DNA of 23,284 bases, taken from IMG/VR virus record IMGVR_UViG_3300025671_000548, positions 1 through 23,284 of that record; one strand, written 5' to 3'. The DNA is from a virus. This document shows positions 15,520-22,324 of the stretch, piece by piece (position 1 is the first letter of the stretch; each line of letters starts with the position of its first letter). The position numbers and the translations under genes were made by a program. The notes below the pieces were generated by a model, which had not been told where the DNA came from, did no database searches, and was given only the letters and a program-made list of their open reading frames with translations.

Positions 15520-16419
15520 TTACTCGTCGTCGTCCCACGCATCGACGAGATCACCAAGGTCGTCGTCTGAGGCTTTTACCTCTTCTTTTTTGTTGACCTT
15601 CTTGGGTTCTTCCACAGGTGCATCATCCGCCTCGACGGGTGCTGCTTTCTCCAACACGTTGTTGGATTTCTTCGGCGCAGGTGCAGACTTCTGCGCACCA
15701 TCCGACTGCGACACAGACATGGTGATAGCTTTCTGCACGTCGGGGTGCTCCCGCAGTTCGATGACTTCTTTCAACTCGCTTTCTTCCAACGGACGTGCCG
15801 CCTTGAAGAACAGCTTCGGTACGTCGCTGTTTTCGTCGAAGTACATCTCGGTCACGACAGCAGAGGGCGGTGCCTTGTGTGCGTTCAGATAGTTTGCGTA
15901 CGCCTGCATTGGCATCTTACCATCCACGGCTTTGCCGAACACAGAGATAGCCGACAGCTGTGCTTGATACACTTTGTCGTACTGGCCCTCGATCGCTACG
16001 GCGATACGCTGTGCGTAACGGCAAGCGCGTGTGTCCCCTTGGCCCGAACCACGGACGTTCATGGGGCAGTCACCACAACGAGATGCTTGGCGTTGCTCCG
16101 CGGGTACATCAGGTGCAGGGGTCTGTGTGTCAGCGGACCAGCATGTAGGCGGTGTGGGGTTCTCTGGGTCGTATGTCCCTGCGTAGTAGGAACGAGACAC
16201 CTTGGCTGCGTCCAAGATCACGACGTTCAGCGAACCGCTGCTGTTCACGTTGACTTGTTCACCGCCAACCAACTCACGGAAGCGTCCACCACGGAAGCTG
16301 ATACGGCGCATACCGCCGCCACCTGCACCACCTGCCAAGTTATCGGCAGTGGACTGCAACGACTTGAACAGATCGCTGCTAACAAGGCTATTGCCCTTGA
16401 AGAGTTCTAAATCACTCAT
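15520..16419 (-). CDS. Probable phage single-stranded DNA-binding protein
   Basis: A 299-residue product; AAGGAG precedes the ATG by about 9 bases. The case for ssDNA binding is indirect: a very acidic C-terminal tail (SDDDLGDLVDAWDDDE, typical of phage and bacterial SSBs as a partner-docking tail), a preceding flexible Lys/Ala/Pro/Glu linker (about 240-283), and location between primase-helicase and replication regulators. The core (about 35-230) contains a possible four-Cys zinc site, C93-x21-C115-x2-C118-x14-C133, reminiscent of zinc in T4 gp32 but with different spacing. A Gly-rich stretch (LAGGAGGGGMRR) lies near residue 30. No classical OB-fold SSB motif is recognisable. A following intrinsic terminator would favour high expression, as expected for a stoichiometric ssDNA coating protein. 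Confidence 0.65.
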   Translation of the reverse strand: MSDLELFKGNSLVSSDLFKSLQSTADNLAGGAGGGGMRRISFRGGRFRELVGGEQVNVNSSGSLNVVILDAAKVSRSYYAGTYDPENPTPPTCWSADTQTPAPDVPAEQRQASRCGDCPMNVRGSGQGDTRACRYAQRIAVAIEGQYDKVYQAQLSAISVFGKAVDGKMPMQAYANYLNAHKAPPSAVVTEMYFDENSDVPKLFFKAARPLEESELKEVIELREHPDVQKAITMSVSQSDGAQKSAPAPKKSNNVLEKAAPVEADDAPVEEPKKVNKKEEVKASDDDLGDLVDAWDDDE

Positions 16420-16431
16420 TTTGTGTTCTCC

Positions 16432-16746
16432 TTACACATCTTCGTCAGCGTCGAAATCAAATTCTAGCTGCTCTTCTTCCGCGTCATCTGACGCTACCAA
16501 CACAGAACCAACGGCGCCTTCTGCGGACACTGCTGCTTGCTCCTGTGGTGACTCTATCGCCTTGCGCATGTCCGTTAGGGCAGCTGCTACGGCATCTCGG
16601 TTGAACCGATACGTATTACCAAGACCGATGTAGGTGTTCTCGGGGATGTGCCCCTGACGCACCCACGCACGGATTGTTGAGACCGACACATGAAAATATT
16701 GTGCTAGGTTCTCAATGGTTACGAACGGGCTTTTTTCCTCAGTCAT
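16432..16746 (-). CDS. Excisionase/MerR-type helix-turn-helix protein
   Basis: A 104-residue product. The N-terminal half (residues 8-60: FVTIENLAQYFHVSVSTIRA, then WVRQGHIPENTYIGLGNTYRF) is a winged HTH of the HTH_17/excisionase kind, which binds DNA. The C-terminal half is a low-complexity, strongly acidic tail ending EEEQLEFDFDADEDV. The ATG has GAGG upstream and overlaps the previous stop in an ATGA, so translation is coupled to the 132-residue gene. No integrase is visible here, so a transcriptional or replication-accessory role fits better than recombination directionality. It is a candidate to bind the palindromes at 18751, 20423 and 22152, but nothing in the sequence proves this. Confidence 0.8.
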   Translation of the reverse strand: MTEEKSPFVTIENLAQYFHVSVSTIRAWVRQGHIPENTYIGLGNTYRFNRDAVAAALTDMRKAIESPQEQAAVSAEGAVGSVLVASDDAEEEQLEFDFDADEDV

Positions 16747-17141
16747 TTCTTCCTCACTGATATTGCGTACTCAGAATCCACGTTAAGCCCCGGAGGTAGT
16801 AGGTCGGGGTTTTCTTCGAGGAACTGCTTTACGTTTGTCTGGTTCAGACGTTTATCCAGAAACTCAGGCACCTCGTGCTCAAGAATAAACTTGTGCATGG
16901 ATTCCCAGTCGCTAGTCCAATAACGCTTCTTGACCGTGCGGTAGAACAACCCTTCTGTAGTGCGAACACTTTCGACGTTGTGTTCATTGCAGTGGTCAAG
17001 CAGCGCGCGTTTAATCCTGTCCTGCTGATCTTTTAGCGCGTCGTCTTCTTCTTTGAACTTGGCCGACAGCTCCGCACGTTTGTCTCGTATTTTGATGTAC
17101 GTACGGGTCAGTTTTTCAACAGGAATGTTTTCATTGCTCAT
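16743..17141 (-). CDS. Conserved phage protein with N-terminal coiled coil, unknown function
   Basis: A 132-residue product with AAAGGAG 7 bases before the ATG. Residues 5-50 form a charged helix (TRTYIKIRDKRAELSAKFKE..), likely a coiled coil. The rest holds recognisable phrases such as VRTTEGLFYRTVKKRYWTSD and LLPPGLNVDSEYAISVRKK. I recall this family as widespread in tailed phages next to SSB and helicase genes, without a firm function. The helical N-terminus plus compact C-terminus loosely resembles Gam-like proteins, but that is speculative. It opens the coupled trio coiled-coil / HTH / SSB-like and may have its own promoter. Confidence 0.8.
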   Translation of the reverse strand: MSNENIPVEKLTRTYIKIRDKRAELSAKFKEEDDALKDQQDRIKRALLDHCNEHNVESVRTTEGLFYRTVKKRYWTSDWESMHKFILEHEVPEFLDKRLNQTNVKQFLEENPDLLPPGLNVDSEYAISVRKK

Positions 17142-17166
17142 AACATTCTCCTTTGGTTAGACCTTA

Positions 17167-17195
17167 CATCTACTATCAAACAATACCCTAGTCAA
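17167..17195 (-). promoter_or_regulatory. Possible sigma70-type promoter for the coiled-coil/HTH/SSB genes
   Basis: Reading leftward, TTGACT (17195-17190, overlapping the helicase stop) is 17 bases from TAGATG (17172-17167), which would place transcription start near 17160, about 20 bases before the ATG at 17141. The -35 matches the consensus in 5 of 6 positions but the -10 in only 3 of 6. The 46-bp gap here is one of the largest in the minus-strand block, which favours a regulatory element. Confidence 0.3.
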
Positions 17196-18723
17196 GTATT
17201 TGTTTGTATAAGTCGATAATTTGTGAGTGTACGTTAATTCTGTTGTTAAGTAATGCGTACACATGTTTTTCTACAGCAGAACCTTGTAGTTGGATCACTG
17301 TACAGGGGTGACGTTGGCCCGACCGATGCACGCGCGCATTGGCTTGAGCGTATGTCTCCAGAGAGGAAGTCGGCCCCCACCATACAACAGTGTTCGCTGC
17401 CGTTAAAGTCACACCATGTGCTGCCGATTGGGGCTGGATCACCAATATCTTGGGGTTGGGCTGTTCTTGGAAGCGTTTGAATATCTCCGTGCGCTTCGAT
17501 GCGGACACGTCTCCGCGAATCACTTCGGCGGTCAGTCCGTCCTTGCGCAGCTTCTCCGTCAAGATGTCGATCGTGTGCTTGAACGGGACAAACACCAACA
17601 CCTTCTGGCTGCTCTCGTCGATAACTTCTTTCAGCACGTTGTAGCGGTTCTTGATATCGAACTCTAACGTGTCTCCGTCGTCGGTATAGACCGCGCCTGC
17701 ACTGATCTGCAGTAGCTTGTTCATGGCGATGGCTGCGTTCGCTGCCGTGACTTCCTCGCCTGCTGCTTCCATGACGAGGCGGTTCTTGAGCAGCTCGTAG
17801 TATTTCTTCTGTTGACGTGTCATCTCGACTTCACGCTTCACGTAGGTCATGTCGGGCAGGTCGAGGCACTCGTCTTTGGTGAACCTGATGGCAGGCTGCA
17901 GCGCGTTATACACGGTGTTGGTGGCGCTCTCTTTTGGTATCCACTTGAACTGCGTAATCTTACGCATCACTTGGTCGCGGAATGAACCGAAGAACCGTGG
18001 CACACCCGTCGGGTTCACTAGCTTGGCGATACCATACGCATCGAGGGGCGACTGTGCAGCGGGTGTACCCGTCATCATCCAGAGCCATGTGTCCTCAGTC
18101 ACCAACCGGTTCAAGCACTTCCAACGTTTACTCTGTGCGTTCTTATAGGCTGTCGCTTCGTCCACGATGATAAGGTCGAAGCCACCGTTGCGTATCTCCT
18201 CCTCGACGATCTCTACGCCATCGAAGTTTATGATGATAAAATCTGCACCGCCGTTGATGATCTTCTTGCGCTTGTCAGCAGAGCCGTGGGCTACGTCCAC
18301 CGTGCGGTGCATCGCTACGTCGAACAGGTCAGCGCGCCACGCCGCATCCATAATGGATAGGGGGCAGATAACTAGCGCGCGTCGCACCTTGCGCTGCTGC
18401 ATAAGGAAGTCCGCTGCCCAGATAGCCGAGGCGGTTTTGCCCGTGCCCTGCTCGTTGAAGCAGAACGCCTTGCGGTGCAGGGTGAGGAACTCAGCTGTGG
18501 TCTTCTGGTGGTCCATGGGCTTGAAGCGCCCAGACCATGTGTATCGCTTTGTAATCGGCGATGGTGCCTTCACACCCATACTACGCAGGGTGTGTACCTC
18601 GTCTACACCCCAGCTAACTGCCACCTCGTGTGGGCCAGTCGCCTTGCTCTTTGGGATGGTTTGAAGGATGCGGTTTGGATTGCGTAGCTTAAGAAGCAAC
18701 GCCTTGTCGTTGATCGTCTTCAT
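17188..18723 (-). CDS. SNF2/DEAD-like superfamily 2 helicase
   Basis: A 511-residue ATP-dependent DNA translocase/helicase, complete in both RecA-like lobes. Lobe 1 has MDHQKTTAEF (Q-like motif, 70-79), Walker A NEQGTGKT (90-97), Walker B IIVDEAT (185-191) and TGTP (218-221). Lobe 2 has VLVFVPFKHTID, QSAAHGVTLTAANTVVWW (432-449) and the arginine-finger motif ARVHRSGQ (463-470), typical of SNF2-type enzymes. GAGGAG precedes the ATG by 5 bases. Phages often pair such a helicase with PolA and a VRR-NUC nuclease, as here; a role in replication initiation, fork remodelling or recombination is likely. No target-recognition domain is visible. Confidence 0.92.
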   Translation of the reverse strand: MKTINDKALLLKLRNPNRILQTIPKSKATGPHEVAVSWGVDEVHTLRSMGVKAPSPITKRYTWSGRFKPMDHQKTTAEFLTLHRKAFCFNEQGTGKTASAIWAADFLMQQRKVRRALVICPLSIMDAAWRADLFDVAMHRTVDVAHGSADKRKKIINGGADFIIINFDGVEIVEEEIRNGGFDLIIVDEATAYKNAQSKRWKCLNRLVTEDTWLWMMTGTPAAQSPLDAYGIAKLVNPTGVPRFFGSFRDQVMRKITQFKWIPKESATNTVYNALQPAIRFTKDECLDLPDMTYVKREVEMTRQQKKYYELLKNRLVMEAAGEEVTAANAAIAMNKLLQISAGAVYTDDGDTLEFDIKNRYNVLKEVIDESSQKVLVFVPFKHTIDILTEKLRKDGLTAEVIRGDVSASKRTEIFKRFQEQPNPKILVIQPQSAAHGVTLTAANTVVWWGPTSSLETYAQANARVHRSGQRHPCTVIQLQGSAVEKHVYALLNNRINVHSQIIDLYKQILD

Positions 18724-18750
18724 TTGTCTCCTCGCAGCGGTTTCCCGCGT

Positions 18751-18767
18751 GTTAGTGTTGCACTAAC
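18751..18767. repeat. Palindromic site 1: GTTAGTG-TTG-CACTAAC
   Basis: A perfect 7-bp inverted repeat with a 3-base spacer, in the 39-bp gap between the HNH-like and helicase genes; it overlaps the HNH-like stop codon. The same arms recur at 20423-20440 and 22152-22169 with 4-base spacers. Possible readings are a protein-binding operator or an RNA hairpin; there is no U-tract, so it is not an intrinsic terminator. Confidence 0.7.
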
Positions 18768-19047
18768 GTTTCTTGCCTTTGCTCAAGGCCCCACCAGCAG
18801 CACGGTTCTTGCTGCGGCTTTGTACACGGTAGCCATCTTTGTTTGTACCACCGCGTGATAACGGCTTCTTGTGCGCGATGTCTTTGCCCTCACGCTTGTC
18901 CGCCTTACCGTTCTTGTTTGCGTCTACACTGGTGCTGTCCATCTTACGTCGAGCGCGCTGTCGCTCCATGCGATCTGCATGTTCGCCTCGTGCTTTCTGC
19001 TGTGCGTATTCCTTTTTGTAAGGGCGTGGTTTGTTCTTGTATGGCAT
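18763..19047 (-). CDS. Small basic HNH-nuclease-like protein, possibly degenerate
   Basis: A 94-residue product, very rich in Lys/Arg. The start (MPYKNKPRPYKKEY) was chosen because its ATG overlaps the upstream stop as TAATG and has CGGAG 8 bases away; an earlier in-frame start has no such support. The C-terminal half, KDIAHKKPLSRGGTNKDGYR followed by VQSRSKNRAAGG, follows the HNH layout D-x-x-H-x-x-PLSxGG-(x)-N-L-R-V-x-SRSxN. However, the first motif reads AH instead of DH, and GYR replaces the usual NLR. Homologous small phage proteins nick DNA; whether this one does is doubtful given the changes. It could be a DNA-binding relic. Confidence 0.7.
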   Translation of the reverse strand: MPYKNKPRPYKKEYAQQKARGEHADRMERQRARRKMDSTSVDANKNGKADKREGKDIAHKKPLSRGGTNKDGYRVQSRSKNRAAGGALSKGKKR

Positions 19048-19730
19048 TAGTTTGCTCCGTTGTGTGGACACTCAGTTACAGGACAATGACGTCTGCACAG
19101 ACCGCTCGGCTTCGGGTTCCATACATTCAAGTCAAAGGCTTTCTTCATTGTACCATGTTTTGAGAGCCATTTCTTCCACAACTCTTCTTTGTCGAAGGTG
19201 GTGTACTTGTCCTTGATTAGGTCGTTTGCGACGACGAACAGCAACCCTGCACGGATTTTACTGATGTCGGGGAAGTGCGCGAACACCGTCAGAGCCATCA
19301 ACTCTAGCTGCCCTTTGTCAGCATACTTTGACGACTTACCCGTCTTGTAGTCGATCACCCACGCCATGTCGCCCAGTGTGTCCACGATTATAAGGTCGGC
19401 GATGCCACGGAACCAAACGTCTTTGTCGAAGAACGTGCAGGGTTCTAGGTTTTCGGTTAACCCCATCTTGCGTTCGGTTAACTTAACACCACGCTTGGCG
19501 TTGAGGTTGTCCAACATCTTCTGCGCAAACGAAAACTTGGCAGGCAGTGGCACCTGCTTGCCGATGAAATCCTCGGCGGCTTTGTGAAACTCTGACCCGT
19601 ACCGTATCGCCTCGGTCTCCTCGAACGGATGCTCCTTCAACACAGTCACATGGTAGAACTGCTTAGGGCACGTCTCGAAAGACTTGAGTTTACTGTAAGA
19701 CCAAGGCGCGGCGGTGACGGGTTTGCTCAC
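19047..19730 (-). CDS. PD-(D/E)XK exonuclease, Cas4/RecB-like with Fe-S cysteines
   Basis: A 227-residue nuclease of the RecB/Cas4 family. Visible elements: SYSKLKSFETCPKQFYH (11-27), GSEFHKAAEDF (45-55, with H49), WFRGIADLI (106-114, with D112), the catalytic VIDYKTGK (125-132, D127/K129) and QLELMAL (141-147, with Q141). Four cysteines placed as in Cas4/AddB, C21 at the N-terminus and C212, C216, C221 at the C-terminus, could hold a 4Fe-4S cluster. The family degrades or processes DNA ends, so a recombination or replication role with the adjacent polymerase is likely. The start is GTG, overlapping the polymerase stop as GTGA, with GGAG a few bases upstream. No CRISPR array or other cas gene is present. 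Confidence 0.9.
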   Translation of the reverse strand: MSKPVTAAPWSYSKLKSFETCPKQFYHVTVLKEHPFEETEAIRYGSEFHKAAEDFIGKQVPLPAKFSFAQKMLDNLNAKRGVKLTERKMGLTENLEPCTFFDKDVWFRGIADLIIVDTLGDMAWVIDYKTGKSSKYADKGQLELMALTVFAHFPDISKIRAGLLFVVANDLIKDKYTTFDKEELWKKWLSKHGTMKKAFDLNVWNPKPSGLCRRHCPVTECPHNGAN

Positions 19731-21556
19731 TCACATTCTCCATAGCTTTTTGCGGTGCCTGCTTCACAGTCGACGGGTAATCCCTCGGCCCAGCTCGGTG
19801 TCCACCGCATTGATTCCTCGACAAATTCTACTGCCTCGGCGACTTCGGCGTCGGGTACACAGCATACAATCGAGTCGTGAACAGTTAACACCACTTTGTA
19901 TCTTTTTGCAATGCGTAACATCTGGTCACCAATGATGCAGCGCGCTATGGCTTGGCAAACGTTCTCTACGACCTTCCCGCCGTATATCTTCTTCGTACCT
20001 GCTCGGACCTTGTAGTAATACTGAGGACCCTTTTCTTCCTCTTGTGCGAACAGATCGTGATAGAACATCGGCAGTCCAGATGGCAGCATAACCGCCTTCT
20101 TCACGGGGTCTACGGTCAACACACCTGCTCTACCAAAGTCGAGCCGATCACCCTGTGCCATGTAACGCAGCATGTTCTGTGCGCTGCGCCATAGCTGACT
20201 GATGTGCCAGTTGGTGTCACGGTAAATGTTGATGACCCGCCGTGCCTCGTCCAACTCCATGTCAAACCCAAACGACTTAAGCTGTGCTTGGAACTTGAGT
20301 GCGCCCATGCCGTAGCCTGCGCCGAGAATTGTGGTCTTGCCCACGAACCGCTGGTCCTTGGTCACCTCGTCCACTGGCACACCGTAGATGCTCGACGCCA
20401 TCTTCTTGTAGACGTCTTCTCTGTTAGTGAACGCACTAACAAGGTCTTCCTGTTCAGCCAACCATGCAAGCACACGGGCTTCGATCTGTGCCGAGTCAGC
20501 CTCGACGATGGTGTGGCCCTCGGGTGCGATGATCGCCTTCTTCAGTGCCTTCCCGTTGGGGCCTCGGCTCGGCAGGTTTTGCAGGTTGATCTTGTCATCC
20601 CCACCCCACCGACCAGTGTGCGCGGCGTAGTATCTAACGGGTACCGGGAGAAGTCCACGTTTCGATATATCTATAAACCTCTGAGTGCGTGTTTCCTCAA
20701 GCGTGGATTTTGTCCCAAGCCGTGCAGCAACTAGGGCCTGCACCCTGTCGTCCTCGTGCTCCAATAACGCCTTAAACTCTTCGTCGTTCTTGGCGAAGGC
20801 GAACGTCTCCTTGCCCGTGGTAGGACTTGTCTTCACTGGCGGCTCCACGCCGAGCGACTTCAACATCTCTGCGAACTTAGGGTTGGACATCAGGTCTTTC
20901 TTGTCGGTGATGCCTGCGTCGATCATCAGCTGATCTTTGCGGTCCTTGACGTTCTCTAGGTGCATCTCAAGCAGTCCGAGGTCTAGGTCCAGTGTGGGTT
21001 CAGTGAACATCCGCAGTGTCAGGTCAATCAGCTTGAGTTCCTTCATCGGGAACTTCTTGGCCATGATGCTGAACAGCTTGTACGTCAGGTCGACGTCGTT
21101 GATGCAGTAGTCACCATACAGTGACAGGTCATTGTCAGTGAAATCTAGTCGTCTCTTCCCAAGCGCACGGACAACTTCCGTGCCTTTAACTCCGACGCCG
21201 TATCGTTCAGCCACTTTCTTGAGGCTTGCGCTAGATTCGACCCCGTGTAGAGCACGGGCAAGGTGCATAGTATCAGCAAGAGCGCGAGGATGAATATCAA
21301 ACTGCCAAGAAAGAATAGCCCCGTCAAACATAGTATTGTGGGCAAGTACCATACTGTTAGCCCAGTCAAACGTATCGAGGTACGCAGCGATTTGTTCCTT
21401 CGTCCCGCTCGCCCATTCTGTCTCATTGCTGTTCACCTTCACTGCAACGCCGATCACCTCGAAGCGTGAGTCGCGTATGTATTCTTCTGTTGTCATCTTA
21501 GACAGGGAGTAGTCCTTGTCGTAATAGGTCTCAAAGTCGACCGTTATCAGGTCCAT
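19727..21556 (-). CDS. polA: Family A DNA polymerase with 3'-5' exonuclease (Leu762 type)
   Basis: A 609-residue replicative polymerase with no 5'-3' exonuclease domain. Proofreading motifs are complete: Exo I DFET (D7/E9), Exo II AHNTMFD (N74/D78), Exo III YCIND (Y150/D154). Polymerase motifs are complete: TGRW (314-317), NLQNLPSR (324-331), motif A EADSAQIEAR (D354/E359), the O-helix RFVGKTTILGAGYG (R403, K407, Y415) and motif C TVHDS (H560/D561). In the O-helix, aligning R754-K758-Y766-G767 of E. coli Pol I puts L411 at the Phe762 position. GGAG precedes the ATG by 8 bases. The gene overlaps both neighbours, so its translation is probably coupled. An inverted repeat lies within codons 373-378. 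Confidence 0.95.
   Translation of the reverse strand: MDLITVDFETYYDKDYSLSKMTTEEYIRDSRFEVIGVAVKVNSNETEWASGTKEQIAAYLDTFDWANSMVLAHNTMFDGAILSWQFDIHPRALADTMHLARALHGVESSASLKKVAERYGVGVKGTEVVRALGKRRLDFTDNDLSLYGDYCINDVDLTYKLFSIMAKKFPMKELKLIDLTLRMFTEPTLDLDLGLLEMHLENVKDRKDQLMIDAGITDKKDLMSNPKFAEMLKSLGVEPPVKTSPTTGKETFAFAKNDEEFKALLEHEDDRVQALVAARLGTKSTLEETRTQRFIDISKRGLLPVPVRYYAAHTGRWGGDDKINLQNLPSRGPNGKALKKAIIAPEGHTIVEADSAQIEARVLAWLAEQEDLVSAFTNREDVYKKMASSIYGVPVDEVTKDQRFVGKTTILGAGYGMGALKFQAQLKSFGFDMELDEARRVINIYRDTNWHISQLWRSAQNMLRYMAQGDRLDFGRAGVLTVDPVKKAVMLPSGLPMFYHDLFAQEEEKGPQYYYKVRAGTKKIYGGKVVENVCQAIARCIIGDQMLRIAKRYKVVLTVHDSIVCCVPDAEVAEAVEFVEESMRWTPSWAEGLPVDCEAGTAKSYGECE
20423..20440. repeat. Palindromic site 2: GTTAGTG-AACG-CACTAAC
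   Basis: A perfect inverted repeat inside the polymerase gene, encoding V373-S-A-F-T-N378 on the minus strand. With one flanking pair (T20422/A20441) the arms extend to 8 bp. It has the same arms as the sites at 18751 and 22152, and sits in the same codon phase as the 22152 site. Confidence 0.7.
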
Positions 21557-21713
21557 GTTCTCTCTCCTTCATCCATGGTGCTTTTGGCAGGGTTACTTCC
21601 TGCTTCTTACGCTGCCGCTCCGACGTTATTTGTGCGTGGCGGATGCTCTGCTCCTTAGTCCACGGCTGTCTTCTTGGTCGGTGTTTATGCGACGGGTATT
21701 TGTGCATGTTCAC
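21531..21713 (-). CDS. Small basic protein, unknown
   Basis: A 60-residue product very rich in His, Lys, Arg and Pro (MNMHKYPSHKHRPRRQPWTK..., ..RQRKKQEVTLPKAPWMKE..). The start is GTG, overlapping the previous stop as GTGA, with GAGG 5 bases upstream; an ATG two codons later is also possible. It overlaps the polymerase start by 26 bases, implying coupled translation. The strongly basic composition suggests nucleic-acid binding, but no fold or family is recognisable. Confidence 0.6.
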   Translation of the reverse strand: MNMHKYPSHKHRPRRQPWTKEQSIRHAQITSERQRKKQEVTLPKAPWMKEREHGPDNGRL

Positions 21714-21922
21714 ACGTTCCTCATGTAGCGTCTTATTGTGTGTAGGCTTTTCTTAGCCTGATATTCGTCCTGCGTAGACGCGTTATTCGCTACGCACGCC
21801 ACCCGGCACCCACGGTGCAGTAGGAAGTAATGATTGCGTTTCTTCACCACTTCCCAGCTAGCAGGCAGCTCCTTAATGAAGTCCCGCAGTATCGGGTGCA
21901 CTTGTTTCGGTATTGTCTGCAC
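21710..21922 (-). CDS. HicA-like small protein (tentative)
   Basis: A 70-residue product starting at GTG, with AAGGAG 7 bases upstream; it overlaps the end of the DUF3310 gene by 50 bases. The pattern PASWEVVKKRNHYFLLHRGC (residues 20-39) followed by a short strand and a basic helix (AKKSLHTIRRYMR) resembles the small double-stranded-RNA-binding-like HicA fold, in which a conserved His (here H31) is catalytic in mRNA interferases. Stand-alone HicA-like proteins are common in phages, and most have no proven toxin activity. No HicB-like antitoxin is adjacent. It may instead be an unrelated beta-rich protein. Confidence 0.6.
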   Translation of the reverse strand: MQTIPKQVHPILRDFIKELPASWEVVKKRNHYFLLHRGCRVACVANNASTQDEYQAKKSLHTIRRYMRNV

Positions 21923-22316
21923 TGTCTTCTCCTTGCATTTCGATCAGGCGCTGCAGGTGGTGCACGGCCTTCTCAATGTCCTGCATACCGCCTTTGCTCT
22001 GCTCCCGTGCGAGGTATGCAATAGCCACGCCTTTGTGGTAGCCGCGGTATTCCTCGGGTGTCAGCCACGCCTCCAGTGCTTGCCAAGGCTGCACGGCCAT
22101 GTCCTTATAGTGCGCGCCGCCGACTTGGCTGTCCAACGCACTGTGTGTTTTGTTAGTGTCCACACTAACCTCCTCTCTCCAGTTGGGTGACGATATGCGC
22201 GCGATGTAGTTTTCGGCTTCCTCCACGGCTATGTCACAGTTCAGCGCCACATCTATGGCTGTGGCCTGCCGATTCTTTAGCAGGTAGGCCCATACCCGCG
22301 CTTCTTCATCGCTCAT
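21873..22316 (-). CDS. DUF3310 protein with N-terminal HTH-like segment
   Basis: A 147-residue product; the ATG is preceded by GAGGTG. Residues 62-126 match DUF3310, a small domain common in phages: SQVGGAHYKDMAVQPWQALE, then LTPEEYRGYHKGVAIAYLAR, then GGMQDIEKAVHHLQRLIE. The family has been annotated as nucleotide-kinase-like or SaV-like, but its biochemical role is not established. Residues 1-45 (MSDEEARVWAYLLKNRQATA.., CDIAVEEAENYIARI) look like a small helix-turn-helix. The C-terminal 20 residues are acidic/polar and overlap the next gene. The inverted repeat at 22152-22169 encodes residues 50-55, in the linker between the two parts. Confidence 0.85.
   Translation of the reverse strand: MSDEEARVWAYLLKNRQATAIDVALNCDIAVEEAENYIARISSPNWREEVSVDTNKTHSALDSQVGGAHYKDMAVQPWQALEAWLTPEEYRGYHKGVAIAYLAREQSKGGMQDIEKAVHHLQRLIEMQGEDSADNTETSAPDTAGLH
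22152..22169. repeat. Palindromic site 3: GTTAGTG-TCCA-CACTAAC
   Basis: A perfect inverted repeat inside the DUF3310 gene, encoding V50-S-V-D-T-N55 on the minus strand. The spacer adds one pair, so the arms can be read as GTTAGTGT/ACACTAAC around CC. It shares its 7-bp arms with the sites at 18751 and 20423. Confidence 0.7.
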
Positions 22317-22324
22317 TGGTCACC

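Noticed and set aside
15745-16410. 221-codon plus-strand ORF opposite the SSB-like gene
   Set aside because: Cys/His/Arg-rich antisense shadow; the minus-strand gene has a strong ribosome binding site, acidic tail and operon position.
16725-16742. A6G run near the start of the HTH gene as a possible ribosomal frameshift site
   Set aside because: The run is not in the codon phase required for an A-AAA-AAG slip and no fused downstream frame exists.
18737-18748. Small hairpin GCGG-TTTC-CCGC upstream of the helicase gene
   Set aside because: Only a 4-bp stem and no U-tract; too weak for a terminator call.
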